Shown here in pieces: positions 41,906 to 51,639 of a DNA stretch of 64,000 nucleotides (its first letter is position 1; the number at the start of each line of letters is the position of its first letter). Both the position numbers and the translations under genes were made by a program. Source of the stretch: Leifsonia poae (lineage in GTDB: Bacteria > Actinomycetota > Actinomycetes > Actinomycetales > Microbacteriaceae); assembly GCF_020009625.1 (NCBI RefSeq), contig NZ_JAIHLP010000002.1, positions 2,976,001 through 3,040,000 of the forward strand. Direction: 5' to 3'. A model generated the notes under the pieces. That model ran no database searches and was not told the DNA's origin. It saw only the letters and a list, made by a program, of their open reading frames with translations.

Positions 41906-41913
41906 GGGATGCA

Positions 41914-43128
41914 ATGGCGCTCACGTCAACCTCACGCACCGATGTCAATCGCACCGCGATTCTGGCGCACCTCGGTGGCCAAGGCCCGGCCTCACGAGCC
42001 GATCTGGCACGGATGCTCGGCGTCTCGCCGGCCCTTGTCACCCAGCTGACCCGCGACCTCCTCGCCGAGGGCCTCATCGAAGAGCTGGAGCACTCCACCA
42101 CCCAGAGCGGTGGCCGCCCGGCCCGGATGCTCGGCGTGGTCTCACGCACCGCCCGCGCCATCGGCGTCAAGGTCGTGGCCGACCACGTGGCCTTCGTGGA
42201 GGTGGGCATCGACGGGGAGGTGCTCCGTTCCGCCACTGAACCGTTCGACGCACTGTCGCCGCTCGCGACGTCGGCGCTCATCGAGCTGGCCCGGGGGTTC
42301 ATCGAGGCGGGCGACGGCGCCCGTCTGCTCGGCATCGGCGTCGGCATCCCCGGAACCGTCGATGAGCAGGGGATCGGCGTGGTCGACTCGACGCAACTGC
42401 GGTGGAACCAGGTGCCGCTCGGCGCCTCGCTGCGTCGGGCGCTCGACCTGCCCGTCGTCGTCGAGAACAACGTGAACGCTCTGAGCGTGGCCGAACGCCT
42501 CTTCGGGCAGGGCCGCAGCTGCACCGACTTCCTCGTCGTCACCATCGGAACCGGCGTCGGGGCCGGCATCGTGTCGGGCGGCTCCATCCTGCGAGGCCGT
42601 GCGGGGGGTGCCGGCGATGTCGGGCACATCCCTGTCGGCGAAGACGGACCGCTGTGCCAGTGCGGAAACCACGGATGCCTCGAGGCCTACGTGGGAGAGA
42701 GTGCCCTGATCGCGTCAGCGGTCGACCGGGGAGTCGTCGCGCCAGGGTCCGGAATCGGCGATGTGCGAGCGGCCGCGAGCGCCGGCGACGAGAGGGCGAA
42801 GATCATCTTCGCCGAGGCGGGGCGACTGCTCGGCCGAACGCTGGCCGGCGTCGTCAATGTGCTCGACCCCGAACTCGTGGTCGTGCTCGGGGAAGGCGTC
42901 GAAGCCTGGGAGCACTGGTCGCCGTCGTTCGAGCCCGCGCTGCGCGCCGCCCTCGTTCCCGGCAAGCGCGGCGTCGAGGTGGCCGTGGAGACCTGGCAGG
43001 ACGACCGCTGGGCGCAGGGTGCGGCAGCGCTCGTACTCGCCACCCCGTTCGACTCCGACGGCGTGGCCGGGGAGCAGGGACGCCTGATGCGGGAGCGTCT
43101 CGTGTCGAGCGCGGGGGTGCGGTCGTGA
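41914..43128 (+). CDS. ROK family transcriptional repressor
   Basis: A 404-residue NagC/XylR-type regulator. An N-terminal winged helix (about 10-60, SRADLARMLGVSPALVTQLTRDL) is fused to a sugar-kinase-like ROK domain. The ROK zinc motif CQCGNHGCLE places Cys at 248, 250 and 255. It heads an operon with two sugar permeases, a lipoprotein and two glycosidases, so it probably responds to the imported sugar. The start has an AAAGGG site; its stop overlaps the permease start (GTGA). Confidence 0.9.
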   Translation: MALTSTSRTDVNRTAILAHLGGQGPASRADLARMLGVSPALVTQLTRDLLAEGLIEELEHSTTQSGGRPARMLGVVSRTARAIGVKVVADHVAFVEVGIDGEVLRSATEPFDALSPLATSALIELARGFIEAGDGARLLGIGVGIPGTVDEQGIGVVDSTQLRWNQVPLGASLRRALDLPVVVENNVNALSVAERLFGQGRSCTDFLVVTIGTGVGAGIVSGGSILRGRAGGAGDVGHIPVGEDGPLCQCGNHGCLEAYVGESALIASAVDRGVVAPGSGIGDVRAAASAGDERAKIIFAEAGRLLGRTLAGVVNVLDPELVVVLGEGVEAWEHWSPSFEPALRAALVPGKRGVEVAVETWQDDRWAQGAAALVLATPFDSDGVAGEQGRLMRERLVSSAGVRS

Positions 43129-44072
43129 CGATCTCCGGCGCGCGGCCGGCGGCCACCACGGTCGGCGCTTCCGCCCGCCCCGCGCGGCGCAAGTCGCGCA
43201 GGCAGCGACTCGGCTACCTCCTCATCGTGGCGGTCTTCCTGCTGCCGAGCCTCATCCCGTTGCTCGCGTTCACGATCGGGCCGATGATCGCGGCGGCCTG
43301 GACGAGCTTCCACTCCTGGAATCTCATCGGCCCGATGAAATGGGTCGGGTTCGACAACTATGCGAACCTGCTGACCGATCCGGGAACGCAGCAGGCGTTC
43401 CTGCACACGCTCTACTACATCGTCGGCTATCTTCCGCTCGTCTACTTCGGGGGCCTGGCGCTGGCGCTCGCGCTGAACAGCAGGATCAAAGGGCGCGCGT
43501 TCCTGCGCGGGGTGTACTTCCTCCCCGTCGTCACCAGCTGGGTCGTCGTCGCGCTGGTCTGGCGCTGGCTGCTGAACCCGAGCGTCGGAATCGTCAATTG
43601 GGCGTTGTCGCTCGTCGGGATCACCGGCCCCGGCTGGTGGACCGACCCGGCCTGGTCGATGCCCTCGATCATCCTCGCCTCGGCCTGGAAAGACCTCGGC
43701 TTCGTCATGGTGATCCTGCTCGCGGGCCTGCAGACGATCAACCCCGACCTCTATGAGGCGGCCGAGATCGATGGCGCCGGGTGGTGGCGCCGGCTTCGCA
43801 GCATCACCCTCCCGATGCTCTCTCCCTCCACATTCTTCGTGATCGTCCTCTCGCTGATCAACGGGTTCCAGGTGTTCGACCAGGTCTACGTGATGACGGC
43901 GGGAGGCCCGAACAACTCGAGCAGAGTTGTGGTGCAGGAGGTCTACGACCTGACCTTCCGCTACGGGCAGGCGGGCATGGCCTCGGCTCTCTCCTGGCTG
44001 CTGTTCCTCGTGATCCTCCTCGTGACTCTCATCCAGTTCCTCGGGCAGAAGAAGTGGGTGAACTATGCGTAA
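43125..44072 (+). CDS. Sugar ABC transporter permease (MalF/UgpA type)
   Basis: A 315-residue membrane protein with about six helices and an EAA loop (EAAEIDGAGWWRRLRSITLP, about 206-225) that contacts an ATPase. It belongs to the CUT1 oligosaccharide importer group. The GTG start overlaps the ROK gene stop, showing a coupled operon. No ATPase gene is in the operon; CUT1 systems in actinobacteria commonly share the MsiK ATPase encoded elsewhere. Confidence 0.9.
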   Translation: MTISGARPAATTVGASARPARRKSRRQRLGYLLIVAVFLLPSLIPLLAFTIGPMIAAAWTSFHSWNLIGPMKWVGFDNYANLLTDPGTQQAFLHTLYYIVGYLPLVYFGGLALALALNSRIKGRAFLRGVYFLPVVTSWVVVALVWRWLLNPSVGIVNWALSLVGITGPGWWTDPAWSMPSIILASAWKDLGFVMVILLAGLQTINPDLYEAAEIDGAGWWRRLRSITLPMLSPSTFFVIVLSLINGFQVFDQVYVMTAGGPNNSSRVVVQEVYDLTFRYGQAGMASALSWLLFLVILLVTLIQFLGQKKWVNYA

Positions 44073-44880
44073 CCCGGTCGCGAAGGTCTCGCTCTACGTC
44101 GCCGTGATCCTCGGCGCGCTCATCATGGTGTTCCCGTTCGTCTGGACGATCGTCACCTCGATCAGCCCCGGCGCCAGCCTCACCAGCACGCCCAAGCTCA
44201 TTCCGGACAACCCGTCGTTCGCGCCATACATCGAACTGTTCGAGCGGGTGCCGTTCGGGCAGGTCATCCTCAACAGCCTGCTGATCGCGGTGGTGAGCAC
44301 CCTGTTCCAGCTGGTCACGAGTTCGATGGCGGCGTACGTGTTCGCCCGCATGCCGTTCCGCGGTCGCGGCGCCATCTTCGTGCTCTACCTGGCCACGATG
44401 ATGATCCCGTTCCAGGTGCTGATCGTCCCGCTGTTCGTGGAGATGAAGTCGCTCGGGCTGATCAACACCTACGCCGGCGCCATCCTGCCGACCGTCGCCT
44501 CCGCCTTCGGCGTGTTCCTGCTGCGGCAGGCGATCAGCACCGTGCCCTACGAACTCGACCAGGCGGCCACGCTCGACGGCGCCGGGCACTTCCGGGTGTT
44601 CTTTCAGATCGTGCTTCCGCTCGTGCGTCCTGCGCTCGCCACGCTCGCCGTGTTCGGCTTCCTGAACACCTGGAACAGCTTCCTCTGGCCCCTGATCATC
44701 CTGCGGGATCCGCTGATGCAGACCCTGCCGGTGGCCCTCTCCAGTCTGCAAGGGCAGTACTCCACCCAATGGGACGTGCTCATGGCCGGTTCGGTCGTCA
44801 GCATCATCCCGATGTTCGCGCTCTACGTCTTCGCCCAGAAATACATCGTTCAGGGCGTCGCCGGCACCGGGCTCAAATAG
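44065..44880 (+). CDS. Sugar ABC transporter permease (MalG/UgpE type)
   Basis: A 271-residue second permease subunit with six helices and the conserved EAA-loop variant (ELDQAATLDGAGHFRVFFQIVLP, about 161-183). It overlaps the previous permease gene by eight bases. Together they form the membrane channel of a CUT1 importer for a di- or oligosaccharide. Confidence 0.9.
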   Translation: MRNPVAKVSLYVAVILGALIMVFPFVWTIVTSISPGASLTSTPKLIPDNPSFAPYIELFERVPFGQVILNSLLIAVVSTLFQLVTSSMAAYVFARMPFRGRGAIFVLYLATMMIPFQVLIVPLFVEMKSLGLINTYAGAILPTVASAFGVFLLRQAISTVPYELDQAATLDGAGHFRVFFQIVLPLVRPALATLAVFGFLNTWNSFLWPLIILRDPLMQTLPVALSSLQGQYSTQWDVLMAGSVVSIIPMFALYVFAQKYIVQGVAGTGLK

Positions 44881-44947
44881 CCCGGCCCTCCCCACAGCAC
44901 CACACCGCACCGAAGGCCAATGACGGCCATCAGAAAGAGAGAAGTCC

Positions 44948-46189
44948 ATGAAGAAAGCACTCGTCGCGACGCTTGCGGTCGCGAGCCTCGCGGCCGTCGG
45001 GCTCACCGGATGCAGTGCATCCGGTGGCTCGGACGGCGGCAAGACCACCATCACCTATTCGAACTTCATCTCGAACGGGGGGAACGAGAAGAACCTCACC
45101 ACTATCGTCGACGCGTTCCAGAAGGCCAACCCCGACATCACGGTCAAGGTGTCGACGACCGACTACGCCAACTACTTCACCAAGCTGCAGACCGACCTCT
45201 CGGCCGGAACGCAGTCCGACGTCTTCGATGTCGATCTCGGCAGCTACGGCAACCTGCAGGCTGACGGCGTGCTGGCACCGCTCGACGGCGTCGACGCTCA
45301 GGCGTACCGCACGTCGGTGCTCGACACGTACAAGACCGACGGCAAGCAGTACGGTCTGCCGACCTCGTTCTCGAACGTCGTGCTCTTCTACAACAAGGCG
45401 CTCTTCGACAAGGCCGGCGTCTCCTACCCGACAGACTCCTGGACCTGGGCCGATGAGGAGGCCGCGGCGAAGAAGCTGACCGACAAGGGCGCCGGTGTCT
45501 GGGGCGACTACCAGCCGATCACCTACAACGAGTACTACAAGACGGTGCAGCAGGCCGGCGGCTCGTTCCTGACGGAGGACGGCAAGAAGACCGCCTTCGA
45601 CTCCACGGCGGGCACGACGGCCGCCGATTGGCTGGCGGGCAAGAGCGGAGTGACCATGCCGTCGGCCGCCGACGGTGCGGGCACCCCCGATTTCGACGCG
45701 AACCTGTTCAAGGCGGGCAAGCTCGCGATGTGGCACACCGGCATCTGGATGTTCAGCACCCTTGGAACACTGCCGTTCGGCTGGGATGTGGCGGTCGAGC
45801 CGGGTGACACGCAGAAGGCGAGCGCCACGTTCTCCAACGCGGTCGCCGTTTCCAACGACTCCAAGCACAAGGAGGCCGCGCAGAAGTTCGCGACCTACCT
45901 GTCCAGCTCGAAGACGATGGTGGATGTGCGCCTCAAGGCCGGCTGGGAGCTCCCCGCGATCTCGGACGAGTCGCTGCTGAAGCCGTACCTCACCGCCGGA
46001 ACCCCCGACAACCGCAAGGCCGTGTTCGACTCCCTCGAGCACATCGCGACCGCGCCGAACCTCGGGACCAACTCGCAGAAGATCCAGGACGACGTGACGA
46101 ACGCGCTCGGTGAGATCGCGGCCGGCCGCGCCAAGACGGCCGACACGATCCCCGCGACCGCCAAGCAGGTCGACGCCCTGCTCAAGTAG
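44948..46189 (+). CDS. Sugar-binding lipoprotein of the ABC importer
   Basis: A 413-residue extracellular solute-binding protein, family 1. The signal peptide ends in a lipobox (VGLTGC, lipidated Cys22). The mature protein has the two-lobed type with FYNKALFDKAG (about 139-149) typical of carbohydrate-binding members. AAAGAGAGAAG precedes the ATG. It follows the two permease genes, an order opposite to most such operons. A perfect GC hairpin lies just after it and may raise its relative expression. Confidence 0.9.
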   Translation: MKKALVATLAVASLAAVGLTGCSASGGSDGGKTTITYSNFISNGGNEKNLTTIVDAFQKANPDITVKVSTTDYANYFTKLQTDLSAGTQSDVFDVDLGSYGNLQADGVLAPLDGVDAQAYRTSVLDTYKTDGKQYGLPTSFSNVVLFYNKALFDKAGVSYPTDSWTWADEEAAAKKLTDKGAGVWGDYQPITYNEYYKTVQQAGGSFLTEDGKKTAFDSTAGTTAADWLAGKSGVTMPSAADGAGTPDFDANLFKAGKLAMWHTGIWMFSTLGTLPFGWDVAVEPGDTQKASATFSNAVAVSNDSKHKEAAQKFATYLSSSKTMVDVRLKAGWELPAISDESLLKPYLTAGTPDNRKAVFDSLEHIATAPNLGTNSQKIQDDVTNALGEIAAGRAKTADTIPATAKQVDALLK

Positions 46190-46206
46190 CCGGGCGACCG
46201 TCTCTG

Positions 46207-46230
46207 TGGCCCGGCCCGACGGCCGGGCCA
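46207..46230 (+). other. Perfect 10-bp hairpin between lipoprotein and GH15 genes
   Basis: TGGCCCGGCC and its complement flank a CGAC loop, with no T run after it. In transport operons such structures commonly protect the upstream binding-protein mRNA or attenuate read-through into distal genes. Confidence 0.6.
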
Positions 46231-46253
46231 CGGACCCATCAAGAAAGGCCGCT

Positions 46254-47468
46254 GTGCCCTCCACCCTCCACCCCGCTGCGCCGGCCGCCCCGGCGACCCT
46301 CGCCGGCATCCCCCGACTCGTCGGGGCCGGCTACTCGCTCATCGTGGCGCAGCAGACCTCGGAAGGCGCCTACCCCGCCAGCCCCGACTTCTCCGCCTAT
46401 GCCGGCTACTGCTGGTTCCGCGACGGATCGTTCATCGCCGATGCCGTCTCGGCCTACGGCGACGAACGGTCGGCGTCGGCGTTCTTCGACTGGTGCGCAC
46501 GCGTGCTGACCGACCGTGCCGAGCACATCCGGTGGATCGTCGCGGAGACCCGCGCCGGTCGGCCGCCCTCGGGCGAGCGGATGCTGCCGGCGCGGTTCAC
46601 CTTCGCCGGCGAGGACGGCACGGACGAGTGGTGGGACTTCCAGCTCGACGGCTACGGCACCTGGCTCTGGGCGCTCGGAGAGCACCGGGACCGTCACGGC
46701 GTGGACAGCGAGCGCTGGCGCGACGCCGTCGAGCTGACGGTCGACTACCTCATCGCCTCGTGGAGCCGCCCCTGCTACGACTGGTGGGAGGAGCACAGCG
46801 AGGCCGTGCACGTCTCCACGCTCGCCTGCATCGCCGCCGGACTCGATGCGGCGACCCGCGGCGGGTTCGTCACGGGTGCACGGGCGGATGCGGCGGCCGC
46901 GGCATCCGTTGCGATCGCCGATGTCATCGCCGACCGGGGTGTGCGCGAGGGGCACCTCGCCAAGTGGCTCGACGTCGGCACGGTCGACGGCAGTCTCGCT
47001 TCGGCGATCGCGCCGCTCGGTGTGGTCGACCCGCTCTCGCCGTTGGCCGCCGGAACGCTCGACGCGCTGGAGCGTCAACTCACCGTCGACGGCGGCGTGC
47101 ACCGCTACCTCGGCGACACCTTCTTCGGCGGTGGACAGTGGCCGCTGCTCAGCTGCTTCCTCGGTCTGGCGAACGCGGCCGCCGGGGAGACCTCCCGCGC
47201 GGGCGAACTGCTCGCCTGGGCCGCATCGACGGCCACCGACCGGCTCGACCTGCCCGAGCAGGTGGGCCGGCACCTGATCGCTCCGGGGATGCGCGAGGAG
47301 TGGGTGGAGCGCTGGGGCCCGGTGGCGACACCGCTGCTCTGGAGCCATGCCATGCTCATCCGCCTCGCCGTCGAGCTCGGCGTCGTCGAGCCGCTCGTGC
47401 CGTGCGCACCGACCGCATCCCGACCCCCACTGCTTCCCCGACCCACCCTGGAAGGACCCACCCGATGA
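46254..47468 (+). CDS. GH15 family glucoamylase-like hydrolase
   Basis: A 404-residue alpha/alpha-barrel glycosidase. The signature YCWFRDGSF (about 52-60) and the catalytic WWEEHSEAVH (about 177-186, with the general-acid Glu) mark GH15; a second Glu cluster near 365 (REEWVERW) may supply the base. No signal peptide, so it acts in the cytoplasm on imported alpha-linked oligosaccharides. GTG 46254 has AAAGG upstream. Its stop overlaps the following GH31 start. It lacks the large N-terminal beta-domain of many bacterial GH15 enzymes. Confidence 0.8.
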   Translation: MPSTLHPAAPAAPATLAGIPRLVGAGYSLIVAQQTSEGAYPASPDFSAYAGYCWFRDGSFIADAVSAYGDERSASAFFDWCARVLTDRAEHIRWIVAETRAGRPPSGERMLPARFTFAGEDGTDEWWDFQLDGYGTWLWALGEHRDRHGVDSERWRDAVELTVDYLIASWSRPCYDWWEEHSEAVHVSTLACIAAGLDAATRGGFVTGARADAAAAASVAIADVIADRGVREGHLAKWLDVGTVDGSLASAIAPLGVVDPLSPLAAGTLDALERQLTVDGGVHRYLGDTFFGGGQWPLLSCFLGLANAAAGETSRAGELLAWAASTATDRLDLPEQVGRHLIAPGMREEWVERWGPVATPLLWSHAMLIRLAVELGVVEPLVPCAPTASRPPLLPRPTLEGPTR

Positions 47469-49708
47469 TCCGACACCGGCCCTCCGGCTCCGGCCACCCG
47501 TACTCCGTCGACACCGAGCAGCGCTGGCCGGTGCTCCCCGAGGCCGCTTCGACAGCTCAGCTGGGCGTGCGGGCGAGCGGAACCGTGACCGCGGTCGTCT
47601 GCGAGTTCGTCTGGCAGGCCGACGACGGCGCCGAACAGACCGAGAGCCTCGCGCTGGAGCGCGTCGCCACCTCCTCGCGCGGACGCACCGAAGACGGCGG
47701 GCACCTCGCCTCGGCCCAGGCACGCCTCGCACGCGCGGTCGGCGGGTGGCAGGTGGCCACTCCGGAGCTCCGGTTCGGCGGTCGCTACCGTTACCGCTTC
47801 ACTGCGGCGCACGAGGGCGGTCGCACCGAACGCACGCGCTGGTTCGAGTTCCGTGCCGCCGAATGGCGGGCGGGGGATGCGGCGCTCGCCACGGCGGGCG
47901 CCTCCCGGGTGCTTCCGGGTTCGGTGTCGGTGCTGCACGACGGGGTGCGAGCGCTGCGCATCCGGTTCGCGTTGCCCCTGCGCGACGGCGAGCATGTGAC
48001 CGGATTCGGCGAACGGTTCGACGCGCTCGACCACCGGGGCGCCGAACTCGACTCTGTGGTGTTCGAGCAGTACAAGAACCAGGGAGCCGAACGCAAGACG
48101 TACCTGCCGATGCCGTTCGCCCATGTCGTCGGCGGCGACGGCTGGGGATTCCACGTGCGGACCTCGCGGCGGGTGTGGTTCGACGTCGGGGCGACCGACA
48201 GTGGCACCCTCGCCGTGGAGGCCGAACTCGACGGCGAGGCCACAGAGCCCGAGGCGCTCGCGGTCGCCTTCTATGACGGGGAGCCGACCGCCGTGCTGCG
48301 GAGCTTCCTCGCCGAGACGGCCGAGCCGACCGAACTGCCCGACTGGGTGTTCCGGCTCTGGGCGAGCGGCAACGAGTGGAACACGCAGGCCGAGGTGCTG
48401 CGGCAGGCGGAGCTGCACCGGGAGCACGACATACCGGTCGGATCGGTCGTGATCGAGGCCTGGAGCGACGAGAGCACGTTCACCGCCTTCCGCGACGCGC
48501 GGGCCGCGGTCACCGCCGATGGCGGGCCTCACCGGCTGGCCGACTTCGAGTTCCCCGAGCAGGGGGCCTGGCCGGACCCGCGTGGGATGGTCGACGAGCT
48601 GCACGCCCGCGACATCCGCGTGCACCTGTGGCAGATCCCGCTCATCAAGATGCGGCCGCATCCGCGCGACCAGGTTGCGGCGGATGCCGAGGCGGCCATC
48701 CGCGAGAACGTGCTGATCCGCGAGATCGCGCCGGAAGGGAGCCTGCGGCCGTACCGCAACCGCGGCTGGTGGTTCCCGCTCGGGTTGATGCCCGACCTCA
48801 CCGACGTGCGAGCCGCCCGCTGGTGGACCGACAAACGCCGCTACCTCGTGGAGGAGGTCGGCATCGACGGCTTCAAGACCGACGGCGGCGAACACGCCTG
48901 GGGCGGCGACCTCGTGTACCTCGACGGCCGGCGGGGCGACGAGAAGAACAACACATTCCCCGTGGCGTATGCGGCCGCGTACGGAGAGCTGCTCCGCTCG
49001 GCGGGCAAGGCTCCCGTGACCTTCAGCCGTGCCGGATTCACCGGTTCGCAGGCCCAGGGTGCGTTCTGGGCCGGCGACGAGAACTCGACCTGGGAGGCCT
49101 TCCGCTGGTCGATGCTCGCCGGGCTCTCGGCGGCCGCGAGCGGCATCGTCTACTGGGGTTGGGATCTCGCCGGCTTCTCGGGCGATGTCCCCACCGCCGA
49201 GCTGTACCTGCGTTCGGCCGCGGCCGCCACATTCGTGCCGATCATGCAGTACCACTCGGAGTTCAACCACCACCGCACCCCCTCACACGATCGCACGCCG
49301 TGGAACATCGCCGAACGGTCGGGCGACGAGACGGTGATCCCGATCTTCCGCCGGTTCGCTCAGCTGCGGGAGAAGCTGGTGCCCTACCTCTCGGCGCAAG
49401 CCGCGCTCACCGTCGCCACGGCGCGCCCACTGATGAGGCCGCTCTACTTCGACCACCCGGACGACCCGGCCGTATGGTCGACGCAGCCGCAGTGGATGCT
49501 CGGCGACGACATCCTGGTCGCCCCCGTGCTCGAGCCAGGCGCCGCCACCTGGCCGGTGTACCTCCCCGCCGGCGAGTGGGTCGACGCCTGGACGGGAGGG
49601 CGTCACGAGGGCGGCGCGACGCTCACGGTCGAGACCCCGCTCGACCGCATACCGGTGTTCCTGCGGCCGGCCGCCGCGGAGTCTCTTCTCGGCCTCTTCC
49701 GAGACTGA
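47465..49708 (+). CDS. GH31 family alpha-glucosidase / alpha-xylosidase
   Basis: A 747-residue cytoplasmic glycosidase with an N-terminal beta-sandwich, a (beta/alpha)8 barrel beginning near 280, and C-terminal beta domains. The nucleophile D473 is in GFKTDGGE and the acid/base D538 is in WAGDENSTW; the YKNQG-type insertion lies near 198. Coupling to the GH15 gene (ATGA overlap) and to the importer implies joint hydrolysis of one imported oligosaccharide. Whether the linkage is alpha-glucosidic or alpha-xylosidic is not settled by the motifs. Confidence 0.88.
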   Translation: MIRHRPSGSGHPYSVDTEQRWPVLPEAASTAQLGVRASGTVTAVVCEFVWQADDGAEQTESLALERVATSSRGRTEDGGHLASAQARLARAVGGWQVATPELRFGGRYRYRFTAAHEGGRTERTRWFEFRAAEWRAGDAALATAGASRVLPGSVSVLHDGVRALRIRFALPLRDGEHVTGFGERFDALDHRGAELDSVVFEQYKNQGAERKTYLPMPFAHVVGGDGWGFHVRTSRRVWFDVGATDSGTLAVEAELDGEATEPEALAVAFYDGEPTAVLRSFLAETAEPTELPDWVFRLWASGNEWNTQAEVLRQAELHREHDIPVGSVVIEAWSDESTFTAFRDARAAVTADGGPHRLADFEFPEQGAWPDPRGMVDELHARDIRVHLWQIPLIKMRPHPRDQVAADAEAAIRENVLIREIAPEGSLRPYRNRGWWFPLGLMPDLTDVRAARWWTDKRRYLVEEVGIDGFKTDGGEHAWGGDLVYLDGRRGDEKNNTFPVAYAAAYGELLRSAGKAPVTFSRAGFTGSQAQGAFWAGDENSTWEAFRWSMLAGLSAAASGIVYWGWDLAGFSGDVPTAELYLRSAAAATFVPIMQYHSEFNHHRTPSHDRTPWNIAERSGDETVIPIFRRFAQLREKLVPYLSAQAALTVATARPLMRPLYFDHPDDPAVWSTQPQWMLGDDILVAPVLEPGAATWPVYLPAGEWVDAWTGGRHEGGATLTVETPLDRIPVFLRPAAAESLLGLFRD

Positions 49709-49742
49709 GGGTGCGGAGAGCGGGAAGGGTTATGGTGTGCGC

Positions 49743-50102
49743 ATGACTGAGGAGACTCCGATCGCGTACACGGCCCTCCAGAAGGGTGTCCCCGTCGTCA
49801 CGGCGGACGGCACCGAGATCGGCCGGGTCGAACATGTACTGCACGATCCGTCGCTCGACCTGTTCGACGGGATCGCCGTGTCGACCGCCGCCGGGTTGCG
49901 ATTCGTGGACGCCGACCTGGTGCAGCGGATCACGACCGGTGCCGTGCAGACGACGCTCACCGACGACACCGCGGCCGACCTGCCGAGACCGCAGGGCGAG
50001 GAGGTGCTGTCGGCCGACCCGGAGCAGCTCACCGGGACGGAGCTCTCGGCGCGCCTCGGCCGTCTCTTCCTGCGCGAGCACTGGACGCATCCCAAGCGCT
50101 GA
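49743..50102 (+). CDS. PRC-barrel-like small protein
   Basis: A 119-residue soluble protein. Residues 10-65 (GVPVVTADGTEIGRVEHVLHDP, then DGIAVSTAAGLRFVDADLV) look like a PRC-barrel fold. The rest is a charged tail ending in a short helix. Such proteins may bind RNA or membrane-linked complexes; no role is shown. ATG 49743 lies six bases after TATGGT, consistent with a leaderless message. A strong bidirectional terminator follows. Confidence 0.7.
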   Translation: MTEETPIAYTALQKGVPVVTADGTEIGRVEHVLHDPSLDLFDGIAVSTAAGLRFVDADLVQRITTGAVQTTLTDDTAADLPRPQGEEVLSADPEQLTGTELSARLGRLFLREHWTHPKR

Positions 50103-50123
50103 AGCCTTCGACGCTGACACCAT

Positions 50124-50180
50124 TGAGGGGCGGCAGAAGCTCCCGAAACCGTCGGTTCTCGGTGCTTCTGCCGCCCCTCA
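50124..50180. terminator. Bidirectional hairpin between convergent genes
   Basis: A perfect 17-bp inverted repeat (50124-50140 with 50164-50180) encloses a smaller ACC/GGT stem. It lies between the PRC-barrel-like gene and the catalase gene, which converge. Confidence 0.7.
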
Positions 50181-50185
50181 GTCGG

Positions 50186-51625
50186 TTAGAGGGCGGCGCG
50201 GAGGGCGGCGCCGAGGTCGGGGTCGACGTTGGTCCAGTACTGGATGGCGCGCTCGCGGATCTCGGGTGTCTGCACCCGGCCGACGGCGCCGGTGATCGTG
50301 GCGAGGAAGCGGTCCTTCGCTGCGTCGTCGTAGACGTCGCGGTAAAGGGTTCCGGCCTGCCCGAAGTCGTCGTCGTCCGTGCGGAGGGTGGCGGCCGCAC
50401 GCTGCAGCGACCCATCTGACTCCCAGCCCCCGACACCGGCGCGCGTCTCGTCGGCCACAGGGCCGCCGGTCGAGTTGGGGGCGTAGACCGGCGCATCCGC
50501 TGGGGTGAAGCCGTGACGGCCGGCGCCATCCTGCGAATAGTTGTGCACGGGGACGACCGGGGCGTTCACCGGGATCTCGGCGTAGTTCGCGCCGATGCGG
50601 TACCGCTGGGCGTCGGGGTAGGAGAACACGCGGGCCATCAGCATCTTGTCGGGACTGATGTCGATGCCGGGCACAGTGTTGGCCGGCGAGAATGCAGCCT
50701 GCTCGATCTGGGCGAAGAAGTTCTCCGGGTTGCGGTTGAGCGTGTGGCGTCCGAGCTCGATGAGTGGATAGTCGGCGTGCGGCCAGACCTTCGTCAGGTC
50801 GAACGGGTTGAACCGGTAGGTCTTGGCGTCGTCGTAGGGCATGATCTGCACGGAGACCTTCCACGACGGGTGGTCCCCTCGGGCGATGGCCTCATAGAGG
50901 TCGCGTCGGTAGTAGTCGGCGTCGGCGCCGGCGATGGCTTCGGCCTCGGCACCCTCCAGCTCGGCATTGCCCTGCAGGGCGTGGAAGTGGTACTTGACCC
51001 AGAACCGTTCGCCGGCCTCGTTGATCCACTGGTAGGTGTGCGAGCCGTAGCCCGGCATGTGTCGCCAGGAGCGGGGGATGCCGCGGTCGCCCATCAGGTA
51101 GGTGACCTGGTGGGCCGATTCGGGGGAGAGGGTCCAGAAGTCCCACTGCATGTCGGCGTCGCGCAGGCCGGAGCCGGGCAGGCGCTTCTGTGAGTGGATG
51201 AAGTCGGGGAACTTGATGCCGTCTCGGATGAAGAACACCGGGGTGTTGTTGCCGACGATGTCGTAGTTGCCTTCGGTGGTGTAGAACTTCACCGAGAATC
51301 CGCGCACGTCGCGCCAAGTGTCGGGGGAGCCCTGCTCCCCGGCGACCGAGGAGAACCGCTGCACGGTCTCGGTGGTCGTGCCGGGCTGGAACACGGCCGC
51401 CTTCGTGTAGGCGCTCACATCGCCGGTGACGACGAACTCGCCGAACGCCCCACCGCCCTTCGCGTGCACGATCCGCTCCGGGATGCGCTCGCGGTTGAAC
51501 TGCGCGAGCTTCTCCACCAGGTAGCGGTCGTGCAGGGCGACGGCCCCGTCCGGTCCGGCGGTCAGCGAGTGCGCGTCGCTGGCGACCGGTGTTCCGGTCT
51601 GGGTGGTCGTGTAGTTCTCCGACAT
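50186..51625 (-). CDS. katA: Catalase (clade III, small-subunit, heme)
   Basis: A 479-residue monofunctional heme catalase that breaks down H2O2. The active-site H54 ([11 protein letters not shown]), N127 (GNNTPVFF) and proximal heme ligand Y336 ([14 protein letters not shown]) are all present. ATG 51625 has GAAGGAG upstream; the extra upstream frame lies in the regulator gene. It is 14 bases downstream of the Fur-family gene on the same strand, so it is expected to be induced by peroxide with it. Confidence 0.95.
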   Translation of the reverse strand: MSENYTTTQTGTPVASDAHSLTAGPDGAVALHDRYLVEKLAQFNRERIPERIVHAKGGGAFGEFVVTGDVSAYTKAAVFQPGTTTETVQRFSSVAGEQGSPDTWRDVRGFSVKFYTTEGNYDIVGNNTPVFFIRDGIKFPDFIHSQKRLPGSGLRDADMQWDFWTLSPESAHQVTYLMGDRGIPRSWRHMPGYGSHTYQWINEAGERFWVKYHFHALQGNAELEGAEAEAIAGADADYYRRDLYEAIARGDHPSWKVSVQIMPYDDAKTYRFNPFDLTKVWPHADYPLIELGRHTLNRNPENFFAQIEQAAFSPANTVPGIDISPDKMLMARVFSYPDAQRYRIGANYAEIPVNAPVVPVHNYSQDGAGRHGFTPADAPVYAPNSTGGPVADETRAGVGGWESDGSLQRAAATLRTDDDDFGQAGTLYRDVYDDAAKDRFLATITGAVGRVQTPEIRERAIQYWTNVDPDLGAALRAAL

Positions 51626-51639
51626 GGTTCTCCTTCGTG

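Noticed and set aside
46493..47464. N-terminal extension of the GH31 gene to 1071 codons
   Set aside because: It is a wrong-frame reading of the GH15 gene; ATG 47465 overlaps that gene's stop in the usual coupled manner.
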